From NCBI GenBank assembly GCA_016706685.1, contig JADJJE010000014.1:1-64000 (forward strand): a stretch of 64,000 nt of DNA. Direction: 5' to 3'. How positions within the stretch are numbered: the stretch's first letter is position 1; every line of letters begins with the position of its first letter. The notes under the pieces are model-generated. The model saw only the letters and a program-made list of their open reading frames with translations, did no database searches and had not been told where the DNA came from. Below are positions 1 to 8,254 of the stretch, in pieces. The position numbers and the translations under genes were made by a program. The stretch comes from Sandaracinaceae bacterium (GTDB lineage: Bacteria; Myxococcota_A; Polyangia; Polyangiales; Houyiibacteriaceae).

Positions 1-1
1 C

Positions 2-700
2 GCAGTGGACTCGGGACTCGACGCGGGTCAGCCGGCCTGTCAGCAGGACTTCGTGGTGCGCACCCTGAGCCTCCCGGACGATGTCTCGGGCGTGGGCTTC
101 GATCTCGACGGAGGAGGCGCGGAGGTCGGGTGCGGCATGGATGGGCCGGGTGGCGTGGACAACGCCTTCGGACGGCTGGCAGGGCTCGTGCAACTCGTCG
201 GCGTGGACATCGACCAGCTGCTCACCGCCGCCATCACGCTCCGCCTCGTGCGTCTGCGCGTGCGGCTCGACCGCTGCGGCGACACGCCCACGCTGGTGAT
301 GGTGGACGACGACGGCGCGGCCATCGGAAGTCCACGCGCCGCCGTGGTGGAGACCGGTACCGACGGGAGCATCACCTTCGAGGGCAGCGTGGAGCTCGTT
401 CCCATCGTGCTCATGGTCCCCTTCGGACCGGGCATCCAGATCGACATCAGCCTCGACAACGTGCAGCTGGCGGGCACCTTCGCGGACACGAACTTGAGCC
501 GATTGGTGCTTGGCGGTGAGCTGCCGCGGGAGCGCATCGTGGCGCTGGCGGAGGCCTTCGCGGGCCCCGCCGGGATGAACCCCGAGACCATCGAAGCGCT
601 GCTGGTGACCTTGCTGGACCTGCACGTCGACGAGAATACGGGGAGCTGCACGGCCATGTCGGGTGCGTTCCTGGCCACGGGAAGAGTGCTTCGGCCGTAG
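2..700 (+). CDS. Hypothetical protein, 5' truncated by window edge
   Basis: The reading frame is open from the first codon of the window to the stop at 700, so this is the C-terminal ~232 residues of a longer protein. No family is recognised. The visible part has a Gly/Asp-rich start (FDLDGGGAEVGCGMDGPGG) with scattered single cysteines, then alternating hydrophobic segments such as VELVPIVLMVPFGPGIQIDI. The cysteines and beta-rich composition fit an exported or surface protein of the kind common in myxobacteria, but this is inference because any signal peptide lies outside the window. The next gene is convergent, on the minus strand. Confidence 0.6.
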   Translation, partial: AVDSGLDAGQPACQQDFVVRTLSLPDDVSGVGFDLDGGGAEVGCGMDGPGGVDNAFGRLAGLVQLVGVDIDQLLTAAITLRLVRLRVRLDRCGDTPTLVMVDDDGAAIGSPRAAVVETGTDGSITFEGSVELVPIVLMVPFGPGIQIDISLDNVQLAGTFADTNLSRLVLGGELPRERIVALAEAFAGPAGMNPETIEALLVTLLDLHVDENTGSCTAMSGAFLATGRVLRP

Positions 701-790
701 CCCTCGTCCTTGGCGCCACAGCGGGAGCGCGCGGCGGGCGAAGGCCGTCGGGACTCGCAGCGGGGCCGCTGAGCCCATGGGTCCCCCGAA

Positions 791-1249
791 TCACAGCGTC
801 GGGTCTTCGGACTCCAGAATGGCCTTCAGTCGCTCCATCTCCTTCGGAACGTCTTGGGCAATCCACTTCCTCAGGAATGGCTCGGCCACGAGGCGCCACG
901 GGGCATGGAACCGAAACCGCTCCGTGTGAACGACCTGGGTCCCCCCTGCCACTTCGGCGAGCTCGAACCCACCGTCGAACGTCAGAAACCACTTGGCGGG
1001 CCAGCTCGGGACGCTTCGATAACGCACGGAGGTCCGCCCTTCGATGGTCATCTCCAGGGACACCGGCGGGCCGGGAATGCCCCGCAGCTTCCCGTCGTGC
1101 CTCATGAAGATGCGGTTGCCTTCACGCCGTGACTCGAGCACCCGACCGATCTTCCAGTCGGCCTTCTTGTAGCGCTCGAGATCCGTGACGAAGGCGATGA
1201 TCGCCTCGGGGGGCCTGCGGACGAGCGCCTCGCCAATGCCCTCGATCAT
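791..1249 (-). CDS. SRPBCC (START/polyketide-cyclase-like) family protein
   Basis: The protein has 152 residues. It opens with an amphipathic helix and the typical SRPBCC phrase RPPEAIIAFVTDLERYKKAD, followed by alternating beta strands (GPPVSLEMTIEGRTSVRYRS) and a long C-terminal helix (EPFLRKWIAQDVPKEMERLK). That is the one-domain helix-grip fold that encloses a hydrophobic ligand. No ligand can be read from the sequence. It starts 6 bp after the stop of the ferritin-like gene and is the last gene of a four-gene minus-strand group, so it is probably cotranscribed with that redox set. Confidence 0.8.
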   Translation of the reverse strand: MIEGIGEALVRRPPEAIIAFVTDLERYKKADWKIGRVLESRREGNRIFMRHDGKLRGIPGPPVSLEMTIEGRTSVRYRSVPSWPAKWFLTFDGGFELAEVAGGTQVVHTERFRFHAPWRLVAEPFLRKWIAQDVPKEMERLKAILESEDPTL

Positions 1250-1255
1250 GGGACT

Positions 1256-2068
1256 TCAGTGCCTCCGCTCGCCACGCACCATGAGCCCGCGCGCCCGCAG
1301 CGGCGCCACCACCTGCGCCTCGAGCGAGTGCTCGGCCAGCTTCAAATAGGCATCGGTCCGCATCCACCCGAGCGCGTGCACGCTGCTCTCGGGGCCCGCA
1401 GGCCGCTGCGCGATGTCGTCCCACAGCCGGTGGATGCCCTCGATGGCCGTGCGCGCCGTGCGCGCCAGGTGCGCCCTGTCCGCGTCGCTCAGCAGCGGCG
1501 CCGCCCAGTCCAGGAACGTGAAGCCGAACACGCCGTGCGCGGCCTCGTCCTTCACGATGCGCCCCAGGATGGCGCGCGGCAGCGGGTGCACCGAGGCCTG
1601 CCAGGTGCCGCGGATGAGCGGGATGGAGAGCGCCTCGCCCACGCAGAAGTTGTAGACCACCAGCTCGGCGGCGCGCAGCAGCGGCGAGAGGTTCGGGTTG
1701 GCGCGCAGGATCATCTCGTCGGGGTCGTGCAAGATCTCGGTGCCGCCTCCCAGCTCCATGGCCATGCGCGCGCACAGCTCCACGTGCACCATCTCGTCGA
1801 GCGGGAAGCGGCTGGCCACGGCGATGAGGTCGAGCGGCGCGCGCGCCTCGATCAGGCAGCGCAGCGTCTCGGCGCACGCAGCCCCGGTGCGGTGCTCTTG
1901 GAACGCGGCGCCGGTCCAGCTCTTGCGGGCGGCCAGCACCAGCTCGGGCGGGTGCTCGCTCGGGTTCAGCGTGCCCCACGGCATGGCCTCCACCTCGGGG
2001 CGCAGCTTGCGGTAGCGGCGCTCCCAGCTCCCGCCGAGCATCTCCAGCTCGAAGACCTCGTAGCTCAT
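1256..2068 (-). CDS. Ferritin-like diiron protein
   Basis: The protein has 270 residues and is mostly helical. The carboxylate/histidine spacing is that of a diiron four-helix bundle: Glu58, then E-x-x-H at 92-95 (DEMVHVE), Glu145 (VGEALS), then E-x-x-H at 175-178 (KDEAAHG). The family is therefore ferritin-like, either an oxidase/oxygenase type or an iron-binding one, and the substrate is unknown. The start overlaps the stop of the proline-rich lipoprotein gene by 4 bp, which indicates translational coupling. No signal peptide is visible, so the product is expected in the cytoplasm although its two upstream neighbours are exported. Confidence 0.8.
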   Translation of the reverse strand: MSYEVFELEMLGGSWERRYRKLRPEVEAMPWGTLNPSEHPPELVLAARKSWTGAAFQEHRTGAACAETLRCLIEARAPLDLIAVASRFPLDEMVHVELCARMAMELGGGTEILHDPDEMILRANPNLSPLLRAAELVVYNFCVGEALSIPLIRGTWQASVHPLPRAILGRIVKDEAAHGVFGFTFLDWAAPLLSDADRAHLARTARTAIEGIHRLWDDIAQRPAGPESSVHALGWMRTDAYLKLAEHSLEAQVVAPLRARGLMVRGERRH

Positions 2069-2400
2069 GGGGTGGGCGACGTGGGCGGCGGCGGGGGCGG
2101 CATCAGGTTGCCAGGCGGCGGAGGCGGCGGCGGAGGCATGAGGTTACCGGGCGGCGGTGGCGGGTTCTCCGGTTGGGGCGGCGGCGGCTCGGGCGGCATC
2201 AAGTTGCCGGGCGGCGGCGGCGGGTTCTCGGGCGGAACCGGCTCCTGCTGTGGCTCGGGCGGCGGCGGGTCCTGCGGCTGCGGCGGCATGAGGTTGCCCG
2301 TGGGCGTGGTGGGCTCGTCGGTCTTGCAGCCCGGGATCATGAGCGTGGCCACGCCCGCAGAGGCGATCAACAGCTTGCGGCGGGTGAGCTTCATGCCCAC
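2065..2400 (-). CDS. Proline-rich lipoprotein with Tat-like signal and GNLMPP repeats
   Basis: The protein has 111 residues. Its N-terminus TRRKLLIASAGVATLMIPGC combines a twin-arginine-like RRxLL motif, a hydrophobic core and a lipobox ending in Cys. The rest is almost pure proline with acidic or polar spacers and contains the hexapeptide GNLMPP four times, each after a run of prolines. Such a chain would be an extended, unfolded tether from the membrane rather than an enzyme. It lies between a diheme lipoprotein gene and the ferritin-like gene, whose start it overlaps by 4 bp. The function is unknown. The DNA repeats are imperfect and belong to the coding sequence. Confidence 0.7.
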   Translation of the reverse strand: MGMKLTRRKLLIASAGVATLMIPGCKTDEPTTPTGNLMPPQPQDPPPPEPQQEPVPPENPPPPPGNLMPPEPPPPQPENPPPPPGNLMPPPPPPPPGNLMPPPPPPTSPTP

Positions 2401-2412
2401 AGCCTACACCGC

Positions 2413-2988
2413 TCAGCGCCGCGTGTGGCAGTGGAAGCAGGTGTAGTCGTCCATGCCCAGCAGGGTGCCCATGGTGGGGGTCACCTCGTCGCGCATGAAG
2501 CGCACGGCCTCCGCCTGCGCGGCCTCCATGGCGCGCCAGCCGCTCGAGCCCGGCTCGGGCAGGCGGTAGATGGTGGCCACGGGCATGGCGTAGCTCACCT
2601 CGCGCATGTTGCTGCCGTGGCACGACTCGCAGCTGAAGCCGCTGTACTCCTGCGCATCATGCCGCGCGAAGAGCTCGTGCATGATGGGGAGCACCTTGCC
2701 GATCATGTAGAACTCGCGGTCCTCGGCGCTCATCTCGGCCCACGGCGTGTCCGGGCCGGAGATGCCCAGCTGCTCGATGGCGCTGCCGGTGTACTCGGTG
2801 CCCGCGGTCTCGGGCTCGTCCCCCCAGTCGTCTTCCAGCTCGGCGCTGCTTTCGCTCTCGGTGGTGGTCGTGTCGGCTTCGGGCTCCTCGGGCTCGGGGC
2901 CGCTGCCAGCGCAGCCCACCAGCGAGGAGGTCAGCGCCAGGGTCAGCAGGAGGAGCGCACGTACAGCGAGGGCGAGTCGCAGAGTCAT
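2413..2988 (-). CDS. Diheme cytochrome c-type lipoprotein
   Basis: The protein has 191 residues from the ATG at 2988, which puts a proper signal peptide (MTLRLALAVRALLLLTLA...) and lipobox (LVGCAG) at the N-terminus. An upstream in-frame start at 3033 would bury them. After an acidic linker rich in Glu and Thr come two CxxCH heme-attachment motifs, CESCH and CFHCH (the latter at the extreme C-terminus), plus other His and Met residues that could be axial ligands. It is probably a periplasmic membrane-anchored electron carrier. It is the first gene of the minus-strand group with the proline-rich anchor, ferritin-like and SRPBCC genes. The divergent SDR starts at 3060. Confidence 0.78.
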   Translation of the reverse strand: MTLRLALAVRALLLLTLALTSSLVGCAGSGPEPEEPEADTTTTESESSAELEDDWGDEPETAGTEYTGSAIEQLGISGPDTPWAEMSAEDREFYMIGKVLPIMHELFARHDAQEYSGFSCESCHGSNMREVSYAMPVATIYRLPEPGSSGWRAMEAAQAEAVRFMRDEVTPTMGTLLGMDDYTCFHCHTRR

Positions 2989-3059
2989 CGCCCGCACTTT
3001 CGCACGAGACGCACAGCCATGGGTAGCCGCCACGTGCGCGCGGGTGGCATGCTCGCCCC

Positions 3060-3755
3060 ATGACGAGTCCGAACGAGTTCGAAGGCAAGCCGGTGGTGGT
3101 CACGGGAGGCACGGGCGCGCTCGGCCGCTCGGTGGTGGGCGGCCTCTTGGCCCGCGGCGCGAGCGTCCACATCCCCGTCATGCACGCGCGCGAGCTGGAC
3201 GGCTTTCCGTACGCGGGCCAGGTGCGCTGCCGAGAGGGCGTGGACCTGCGCGACGAGGCCAGCTGCGCGGCGTTCTACGGCAGCGTCCCGGGCGCGCTCT
3301 ACGGCTCCATCCACCTGGCGGGCGGCTTCTCCATGGGGCCCTTCACGGACACGTCGCTGGCCGAGTACCAGAAGCTGGTGGATCTGAACGTGACCACCTG
3401 CTTCCTCAGCTGCCGCGAGGCGCTCAAGCGCATGAGCGGCGAGGGGCGCATCGTGAACGTGGCCGCGAAGCCCGCGCTCGTGCCCACGGGCGGCCTCGTG
3501 GCGTATGCCCTCACCAAGGCCGCCGTGGCCGGGCTCACGTTGGCGCTCGCCGAAGAGGCCGGCCCGCGCGGCGTCTGGGTCAACGCCGTGGTGCCCTCCA
3601 TCATGAACACGCCCGCCAACGTGGCCGCCATGCCGGACGCCGACCACAGCGCGTGGCCCACCACCGACGACGTGGCGGCCACCATCTGCTTCCTCGCGTC
3701 GCCACTCAACCGCGTCACGCGCGGCGCGCTGGTGCCGGTCTACGGGCGCAGCTGA
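3060..3755 (+). CDS. SDR family NAD(P)-dependent oxidoreductase
   Basis: The protein has 231 residues with a Rossmann fold. The dinucleotide-binding motif TGGTGALG is near residue 17. An HLAGG segment follows at the position of the usual NNAG. The catalytic Tyr-x-x-x-Lys is YALTK, but the residue expected to be the upstream Ser falls in a VNVAAKPA segment and is not obvious. The C-terminus ends in GALVPVYGRS, typical of classical SDRs. The substrate cannot be deduced. Transcription diverges from the cytochrome lipoprotein across a 71-bp gap, and the gene is convergent with the acyl-CoA synthetase gene. Confidence 0.85.
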   Translation: MTSPNEFEGKPVVVTGGTGALGRSVVGGLLARGASVHIPVMHARELDGFPYAGQVRCREGVDLRDEASCAAFYGSVPGALYGSIHLAGGFSMGPFTDTSLAEYQKLVDLNVTTCFLSCREALKRMSGEGRIVNVAAKPALVPTGGLVAYALTKAAVAGLTLALAEEAGPRGVWVNAVVPSIMNTPANVAAMPDADHSAWPTTDDVAATICFLASPLNRVTRGALVPVYGRS

Positions 3756-3776
3756 TCGCCCGCAGCCCGTTGCCTC

Positions 3777-5570
3777 TCACAGGCGAATGGCGCCGGACAC
3801 CAGCTGCTCGTGCAGCACCGTGGTGAGCGGCTCGTAGGCGCGCCCGTTCCAGAAAAAGAGCGGGTCGCCCTTCACGTTGGCCGGGTCGAAGCCCTGCTCC
3901 TTCAGGTCGGTCTTCACGTACTTGAAGCTGGCGGTGAGCTGCATCTCGCGCTGCACGCGAATGAACAGCGGCCGCGCATAGCCGGGCAGGTTCTTCTCCA
4001 CGTGCGCGGAGAGGCCGGGCAGGTCCAGCTCGCCGTCCAGCACCACGGCGGCCATGCCCGCGCGCCCGTCGCAGCCGGGCACCTCCACGCCATACACGTT
4101 GGCCTCGCCGATGGACGGCGCGTGCGTGAGCACCAGCGCCACTTCGCTGGTGGCCACGTTCTCGCCCTTCCAGCGGTACGTGTCCCCGAGGCGGTCTTGG
4201 AACGACACGTACTTGTGCGGGTGCATGCGCACCAGGTCGCCCGTGTTGAAGTAGTTCTTCCCGTCGCCGAAGGGGTTCTCGAGGATCTTGCCCGCGTTCT
4301 TCCCCTTGTCCACGTAGCCGTCGAAGCTGTTCACTTTGTTGATCTGGCCCAGCAGGATGCCGTCCTGGCCCGGGTGCGCCTTCTCGCACAGACCCGTGTG
4401 CGCGTTGCGCCACACGTCGGCGGTGCCCTCTTCGGCGCGCGCCACCACCTGCCCGGGCATCAGGCGCCCCAGCATGCCGGGCTTCCCGTCGAAGTTCACG
4501 ATGCCCACGTTGCCCTCGGTGGCGCCGTAGAACTCGCGCACTTCGGGGATGTTGAAGCGCTTCACGAACGCCTCCCAGATGTCGGGGCGCAGGCCCGCGC
4601 CCACCACCATGCGCAGCTTGTGGCGCTTCTCGGCGGGCTTCACCTCGCTGGCCAGCAGGTAGCGGCACAGCTCGCCGATGTACGCGAACACCGTGGCGCC
4701 CGTGCGCTCGCAGTCTTCGAAGTGCTGGCTGGACGAGAACTTGCGGCGCAGCGCGCACGTGGCGCCGCCCACCAGGGCCATGCCGTAGCCCAGGATGAAG
4801 CCGCTCGAGTGATAGAAGGGCAGGCCCGAGGTGTAGACCACGTCGCTCGGCGTGATGTGCGCCACGGGGCCGGCGAACACGTGCATGGCCTTCATGACCC
4901 GCTGGTTCTTCATCATGGCCGCCTTGGGCAGGCCGGTGGTGCCCGAGGTGTAGATGTAGACGAACGGGTCGTGGATGCTCTGTTGCTTGGTCTGCTCGGG
5001 GTTGTGCGCCGGCGCCGCGTCGATCACCGCGTCGAAGTCCACGGCGCCCGGGAGCTGCGCGCGGTTGTCGCCGTCACGCATCATGAGCACGCGTCCGGGC
5101 GGGACCGGCAGCTCGTCGCCCAGGCTGCGCACGTTGTCGATGTGCTCGGAGCCCAGCAGGATGAACGACGGCTCGCAGATGCGCAGCGCGTGGGAGAGCT
5201 GGATGCCCGCCACGTGCGTGTTGATCAGCGCGCTCACCACGCCGATCTTGTTGGCGCCCATGCAGGCCACCAGGTACTCGACGCGGTTGTCCATCAACAC
5301 CGCCACGACCTGGCCCTTCTTGGCGCCCAGCCGCTCGAGCGCGTGGGCGTACTGGTTGGCGCGCGCGTTCAGCTCTTGGTAGCTGAGCGTGCGGTCCTCG
5401 AAGAGGAGCGCCGGGTGGTTGGGCTGCCGCGCGGCGTGGCGCTCCAGCAAGAGCGCGGGGCAGAGGTTCTGGTTGTCGCGCAGCTTGTACGCCGCGAGCC
5501 AGATGCCGTAGCCAATGGTGCGCGCCATGCGCGCGTTGCTGCGGAGCAGCTCGGTGTCGATTCGTGCCAT
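3777..5570 (-). CDS. Long-chain/very-long-chain acyl-CoA synthetase (FATP/FadD6 type)
   Basis: It activates fatty acids with ATP and CoA to give acyl-CoA. From the ATG at 5570 the protein has 597 residues; an in-frame start at 5606 would add 12 residues that look non-native. The AMP-binding signature YIYTSGTTGLPKAAM is at about residues 205-219. The later motif REFYGATEGNVGIVN and the GKNYFNTGDLVR and DRLGDTYRWKGENV segments match the FATP/very-long-chain branch of the ANL superfamily. The N-terminal hydrophobic segment (GYGIWLAAYKL) is also usual in that branch. It is a single gene, preceded by a long intergenic region that carries a hairpin repeat. Confidence 0.9.
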   Translation of the reverse strand: MARIDTELLRSNARMARTIGYGIWLAAYKLRDNQNLCPALLLERHAARQPNHPALLFEDRTLSYQELNARANQYAHALERLGAKKGQVVAVLMDNRVEYLVACMGANKIGVVSALINTHVAGIQLSHALRICEPSFILLGSEHIDNVRSLGDELPVPPGRVLMMRDGDNRAQLPGAVDFDAVIDAAPAHNPEQTKQQSIHDPFVYIYTSGTTGLPKAAMMKNQRVMKAMHVFAGPVAHITPSDVVYTSGLPFYHSSGFILGYGMALVGGATCALRRKFSSSQHFEDCERTGATVFAYIGELCRYLLASEVKPAEKRHKLRMVVGAGLRPDIWEAFVKRFNIPEVREFYGATEGNVGIVNFDGKPGMLGRLMPGQVVARAEEGTADVWRNAHTGLCEKAHPGQDGILLGQINKVNSFDGYVDKGKNAGKILENPFGDGKNYFNTGDLVRMHPHKYVSFQDRLGDTYRWKGENVATSEVALVLTHAPSIGEANVYGVEVPGCDGRAGMAAVVLDGELDLPGLSAHVEKNLPGYARPLFIRVQREMQLTASFKYVKTDLKEQGFDPANVKGDPLFFWNGRAYEPLTTVLHEQLVSGAIRL

Positions 5571-5674
5571 GCGCGGGAGTGTGCGCTGGTGTGGAACGCG
5601 TTTCAATTACAGGCGGCGCCTGTGGGCGCGGCTCACCGTAGTCTGTTTGGCCGGGGATGGCGGGGTGATCGTGA

Positions 5675-5815
5675 GGAGGGCGAGGGGCACCCTGGTCTGC
5701 GGGGGCGGTCGCGCAGGCGCTCCCTCTGGTTGACCTCCCCCATTTCGGCGCGTCCTGCGGACGCTTGAAATAGGGCCCCCCCAAGCCCCGCTGCCCAGGG
5801 TGCCCCTCGCCCTCC
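5675..5815. repeat. Dispersed double-hairpin intergenic repeat, copy A
   Basis: A 21-bp perfect inverted repeat (5675-5695 with 5795-5815) encloses an inner hairpin at about 5740-5774. The inner arms are GCGTCC and GGACGC around a 3-nt loop, extended by ATTTC/GAAAT. Copy B at 27197-27342 has the same plan and shares a 19-nt block at the left (5685-5703) and a ~24-nt block at the right (5777-5800) with one difference. The rest of the ~420-bp intergenic stretch between the acyl-CoA synthetase and GST genes shows nothing I can name. No transposase or coding potential accompanies it. Confidence 0.85.
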
Positions 5816-5995
5816 GCGGTGACGTGTCGCACCGCGCGTCTGAGCGGCTGGACGACGGGCGGAGCCGCTGGGCGCCCGGGGCTCGACTGGCTCTTCCCGA
5901 ACGCGCTGGGGCCTTCCCGTCTCATCGCTGGGAAGTGAGCTCACCTGGTCCCTGGTTTGTCCTTCATTCGGTGGAGCGCCGCTGCGGTACTCCCC

Positions 5996-6634
5996 TCAGC
6001 TCGGCGGCGCGTCCGGCTGCGCGCTCGGGTGCGCGTCGGACCAGCGCGGCAGGGCTTGGCAGCGCGCGTCGATCTCCACCAGCGAACTCAGGTCGTCGAG
6101 AGGCAGGCCCAGCAGGCGCGCGTTGAACATCTGCGGGACCAGGCACACGTCCGCCAGCGTGGGCTGGTCGCCGAAGAGGAAGGCGCCGCGTGTGGTGTGG
6201 GCGCGTTGTTCGAGTGCCAGGAGGCCGTTCAGCACGAAGTGGCGGGCCCACGCCTGCGCGTCGGCGCCGAGCGAGCTGACGTGCAGCAGCACAGACAGGT
6301 TCTGGAGCGGCTGGATGCCGGAGTTCACCAGCTCCACCAGCTCGCGCACGCGGGCGCGGGCGATGGGCTCACGCGGCAGGAGCGCGGGCTCTGGGAACAC
6401 CTCTTCGAGGTACTCGAGGATGGCCACGGATTGTGCGAGCAGCACGGGCTGTTCGCCGCCCAGCAGCTCCAGCACCGGCACCTGGCCGATGGGGTTGCGC
6501 GCGCGGTGCTCGGGTGCGCGTTGCTCGCCGGTCATGAGCGCGATGGGCACGAGCTCGTGGGCGATGTCCTTGTGGGCGAGGCCGAGGCGTACGCGGTAGC
6601 TCGCGCTGCTGCGGTAGAAGGCATAGAGGCGCAT
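5996..6634 (-). CDS. maiA: Glutathione S-transferase, zeta class (maleylacetoacetate isomerase-like)
   Basis: The protein has 212 residues. The thioredoxin-like N-terminal domain has the zeta-class glutathione-site motif SSASYRVR, then NPIGQVPVLE and the QSVAILEYLEE segment. The helical C-terminal domain carries the diagnostic NSGIQPLQN. These are the marks of maleylacetoacetate isomerase, the cis-trans isomerase that turns maleylacetoacetate into fumarylacetoacetate in tyrosine breakdown. No other tyrosine-degradation gene is next to it, so the exact substrate is inferred from family only. It diverges from the hypothetical gene starting at 6658. Confidence 0.85.
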   Translation of the reverse strand: MRLYAFYRSSASYRVRLGLAHKDIAHELVPIALMTGEQRAPEHRARNPIGQVPVLELLGGEQPVLLAQSVAILEYLEEVFPEPALLPREPIARARVRELVELVNSGIQPLQNLSVLLHVSSLGADAQAWARHFVLNGLLALEQRAHTTRGAFLFGDQPTLADVCLVPQMFNARLLGLPLDDLSSLVEIDARCQALPRWSDAHPSAQPDAPPS

Positions 6635-6657
6635 GGCCCGCAGGGTACACTGTCGCG

Positions 6658-7506
6658 ATGCGTCACCCCGTCGACGGGTTCCGGATCCCCGCGCCCATCG
6701 TGCGGCTGTTCGACTACCTGGCCGGGCTCGAGGAGGCCGAGTACCTCGAGTCGTGGGAGCTGCAGCTGCGCTTTGCGCCGCTGCTCTACGACTTCTCGCC
6801 GGACTTGCTGGCCGCGCGGAGCTGGGAGCTGCCGGACCTGCCGCGTGAGAAGTGCCAGGAGCTGGACTACCTCACCACGCCCTTCGAGCTGTCACCCGTG
6901 TCGTGGAGTGGCCTCGATGGGCTCCACTACGATTGGGTGGTCCATGCTCCGGAGCTCGATTTGCCCGACTTCCCCATGGTGTCGTACGCGCCCTCCGAGG
7001 ACGCGGTGGTGTGGCTGGGCGACGACACAACGCAGGGGCTCGCTCACCTCATGGTGGCCCAGCGCAAGGCCCGGCTGAAGAGCCGCATGGAAGATCCGCT
7101 GCAGAGCCCCCAGTGGGAGCTGCTGGTCGGGCTGGTGGGGCATCGTCCGAACCCCGATGACCCGCGCATCACGCCCGGCGCGCGCAGCCGGCTCGCGTGC
7201 GTGCCGCACGTGCCCGAGGGGTACCGCTTCGAGCCCGCCTGCGATGGAGTGGGGGTGCTGGCGCCCGCGCACTTCTTCGGTGACCTCGACGTGGCGGCGC
7301 TCTCGCGCGATGAGCTGGGGCTCGACCGCGAAGCGCGCGCCCACGCCAGCGCGGGCCAGCACGGAACGGCGCTGCTGGCGCTCAAGCAGTGGCGGCCGCT
7401 TCGTCCGGAGGACCCCGGCATCATCGAGCGCATGCGCGACGCGTACGAGGCGCTCGGTCGTCCCATGCATGCGGCGCGCGCGGCGATGTCGCTCACCCGG
7501 CGCTGA
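6658..7506 (+). CDS. Hypothetical protein, 282 residues
   Basis: No family is recognised. It has no signal peptide and no clear membrane segment. The first 120 residues are rich in Trp, Tyr and acidic residues (SWELPDLPREKCQELDYL, WSGLDGLHYDWVVHAPELD). The last 60 residues form a helical repeat-like segment (QHGTALLALKQWRPLRPEDPGIIERMRDAYEALG) resembling a tetratricopeptide pair. Codon use is like its neighbours and the frame is open throughout, so it is very likely a real cytoplasmic protein. The start ATG is 24 bp from the divergent maiA start, and the gene is convergent with the DAPG-hydrolase-like gene. Confidence 0.7.
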   Translation: MRHPVDGFRIPAPIVRLFDYLAGLEEAEYLESWELQLRFAPLLYDFSPDLLAARSWELPDLPREKCQELDYLTTPFELSPVSWSGLDGLHYDWVVHAPELDLPDFPMVSYAPSEDAVVWLGDDTTQGLAHLMVAQRKARLKSRMEDPLQSPQWELLVGLVGHRPNPDDPRITPGARSRLACVPHVPEGYRFEPACDGVGVLAPAHFFGDLDVAALSRDELGLDREARAHASAGQHGTALLALKQWRPLRPEDPGIIERMRDAYEALGRPMHAARAAMSLTRR

Positions 7507-7518
7507 CCGCGCGTGCGC

Positions 7519-8154
7519 TCACCCCTCGGCGGCGAACAGCGCCGGCAGGAAGTGCTCGAAGTTGCCCACCTCCTCCACGTTGTGGAGCAGCCAGGCGCGC
7601 GCGTGCGCCTCGTCGAAGGCCACCGACCGGATGGCCCGCTGCACGAACGCCATGCTGCTCGGCAGCGCGGGCCCGATGGTGATGGAGTTCTCGTAGTGCG
7701 TGCCGCCCGGGACGCGCCGCCACGTGTAGTCCATGGCCGCCATGCCCGAGATGCCACCAAAGCGCGGGCGGTGCGCGAAGCCGCCTTCGTCGAGGCGCAC
7801 CACGTCGGTCAGCACGTTCACGCGGTGCTTCGGGTCGCGCCCCAGCACCTCGTGGATGGCGAAGACCGAGCCCACTCCGTCACCCCCCGGGGGCGTCTTC
7901 TCGTAGCGGTGCTCCACGTGGTCGCGCGGGTGCCACACGCGGTAGCGCGGGTAGGGGCGGCCCTCGATCTCGAGCGTGCCGCGCATGTTGCGGAACCACC
8001 ACACCAGCATCTCCGGGGTCACGCCGTGCAGCACGTCGTGCACGATGGACGCGCGCAGCCGGCCACGCTCGTCGAAGTCGAGGGAGGTCTCCGCCGAGCC
8101 GAGCGGCTTCATGGTCCAGGGCACGGGGATGGGCTCGGGCAGCGGCGTGGTCAT
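7519..8154 (-). CDS. DAPG hydrolase (PhlG)-like family protein
   Basis: The protein has 211 residues. The segment GVTPEMLVWWFRNMRG, then YPRYRVWHPRDHVEHRY, resembles the family of 2,4-diacetylphloroglucinol hydrolase PhlG, a zinc enzyme that cleaves a carbon-carbon bond in an acetylated phenol. The WHPRDH segment and the C-terminal LLHNVEEVGNFEHFLPALF supply His and Glu residues at places consistent with metal ligands. It is shorter than PhlG itself, so activity on that compound is not implied. The assignment rests on remembered motifs, not an alignment. Confidence 0.65.
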   Translation of the reverse strand: MTTPLPEPIPVPWTMKPLGSAETSLDFDERGRLRASIVHDVLHGVTPEMLVWWFRNMRGTLEIEGRPYPRYRVWHPRDHVEHRYEKTPPGGDGVGSVFAIHEVLGRDPKHRVNVLTDVVRLDEGGFAHRPRFGGISGMAAMDYTWRRVPGGTHYENSITIGPALPSSMAFVQRAIRSVAFDEAHARAWLLHNVEEVGNFEHFLPALFAAEG

Positions 8155-8254
8155 GGGCCCGCATTCTACCGCCGTCGGCCACCGTGTGTGTTCCGTCTGG
8201 TATCGCGCGCTCGGCCCGTGGCACCCTCGCGCCTCCGACGTGAAGGAGGACGCC

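Noticed and set aside
2065..2400. Possible tandem DNA repeat or CRISPR-like array in the proline-rich gene
   Set aside because: The repeats are imperfect, follow the reading frame and encode GNLMPP after proline runs; there are no unique spacers.
5633..5944. Small proteins encoded inside the hairpin repeat (similar peptides in both copies)
   Set aside because: The similarity follows from the shared DNA blocks. The frames have no start with a ribosome binding site and the peptides diverge beyond the blocks.
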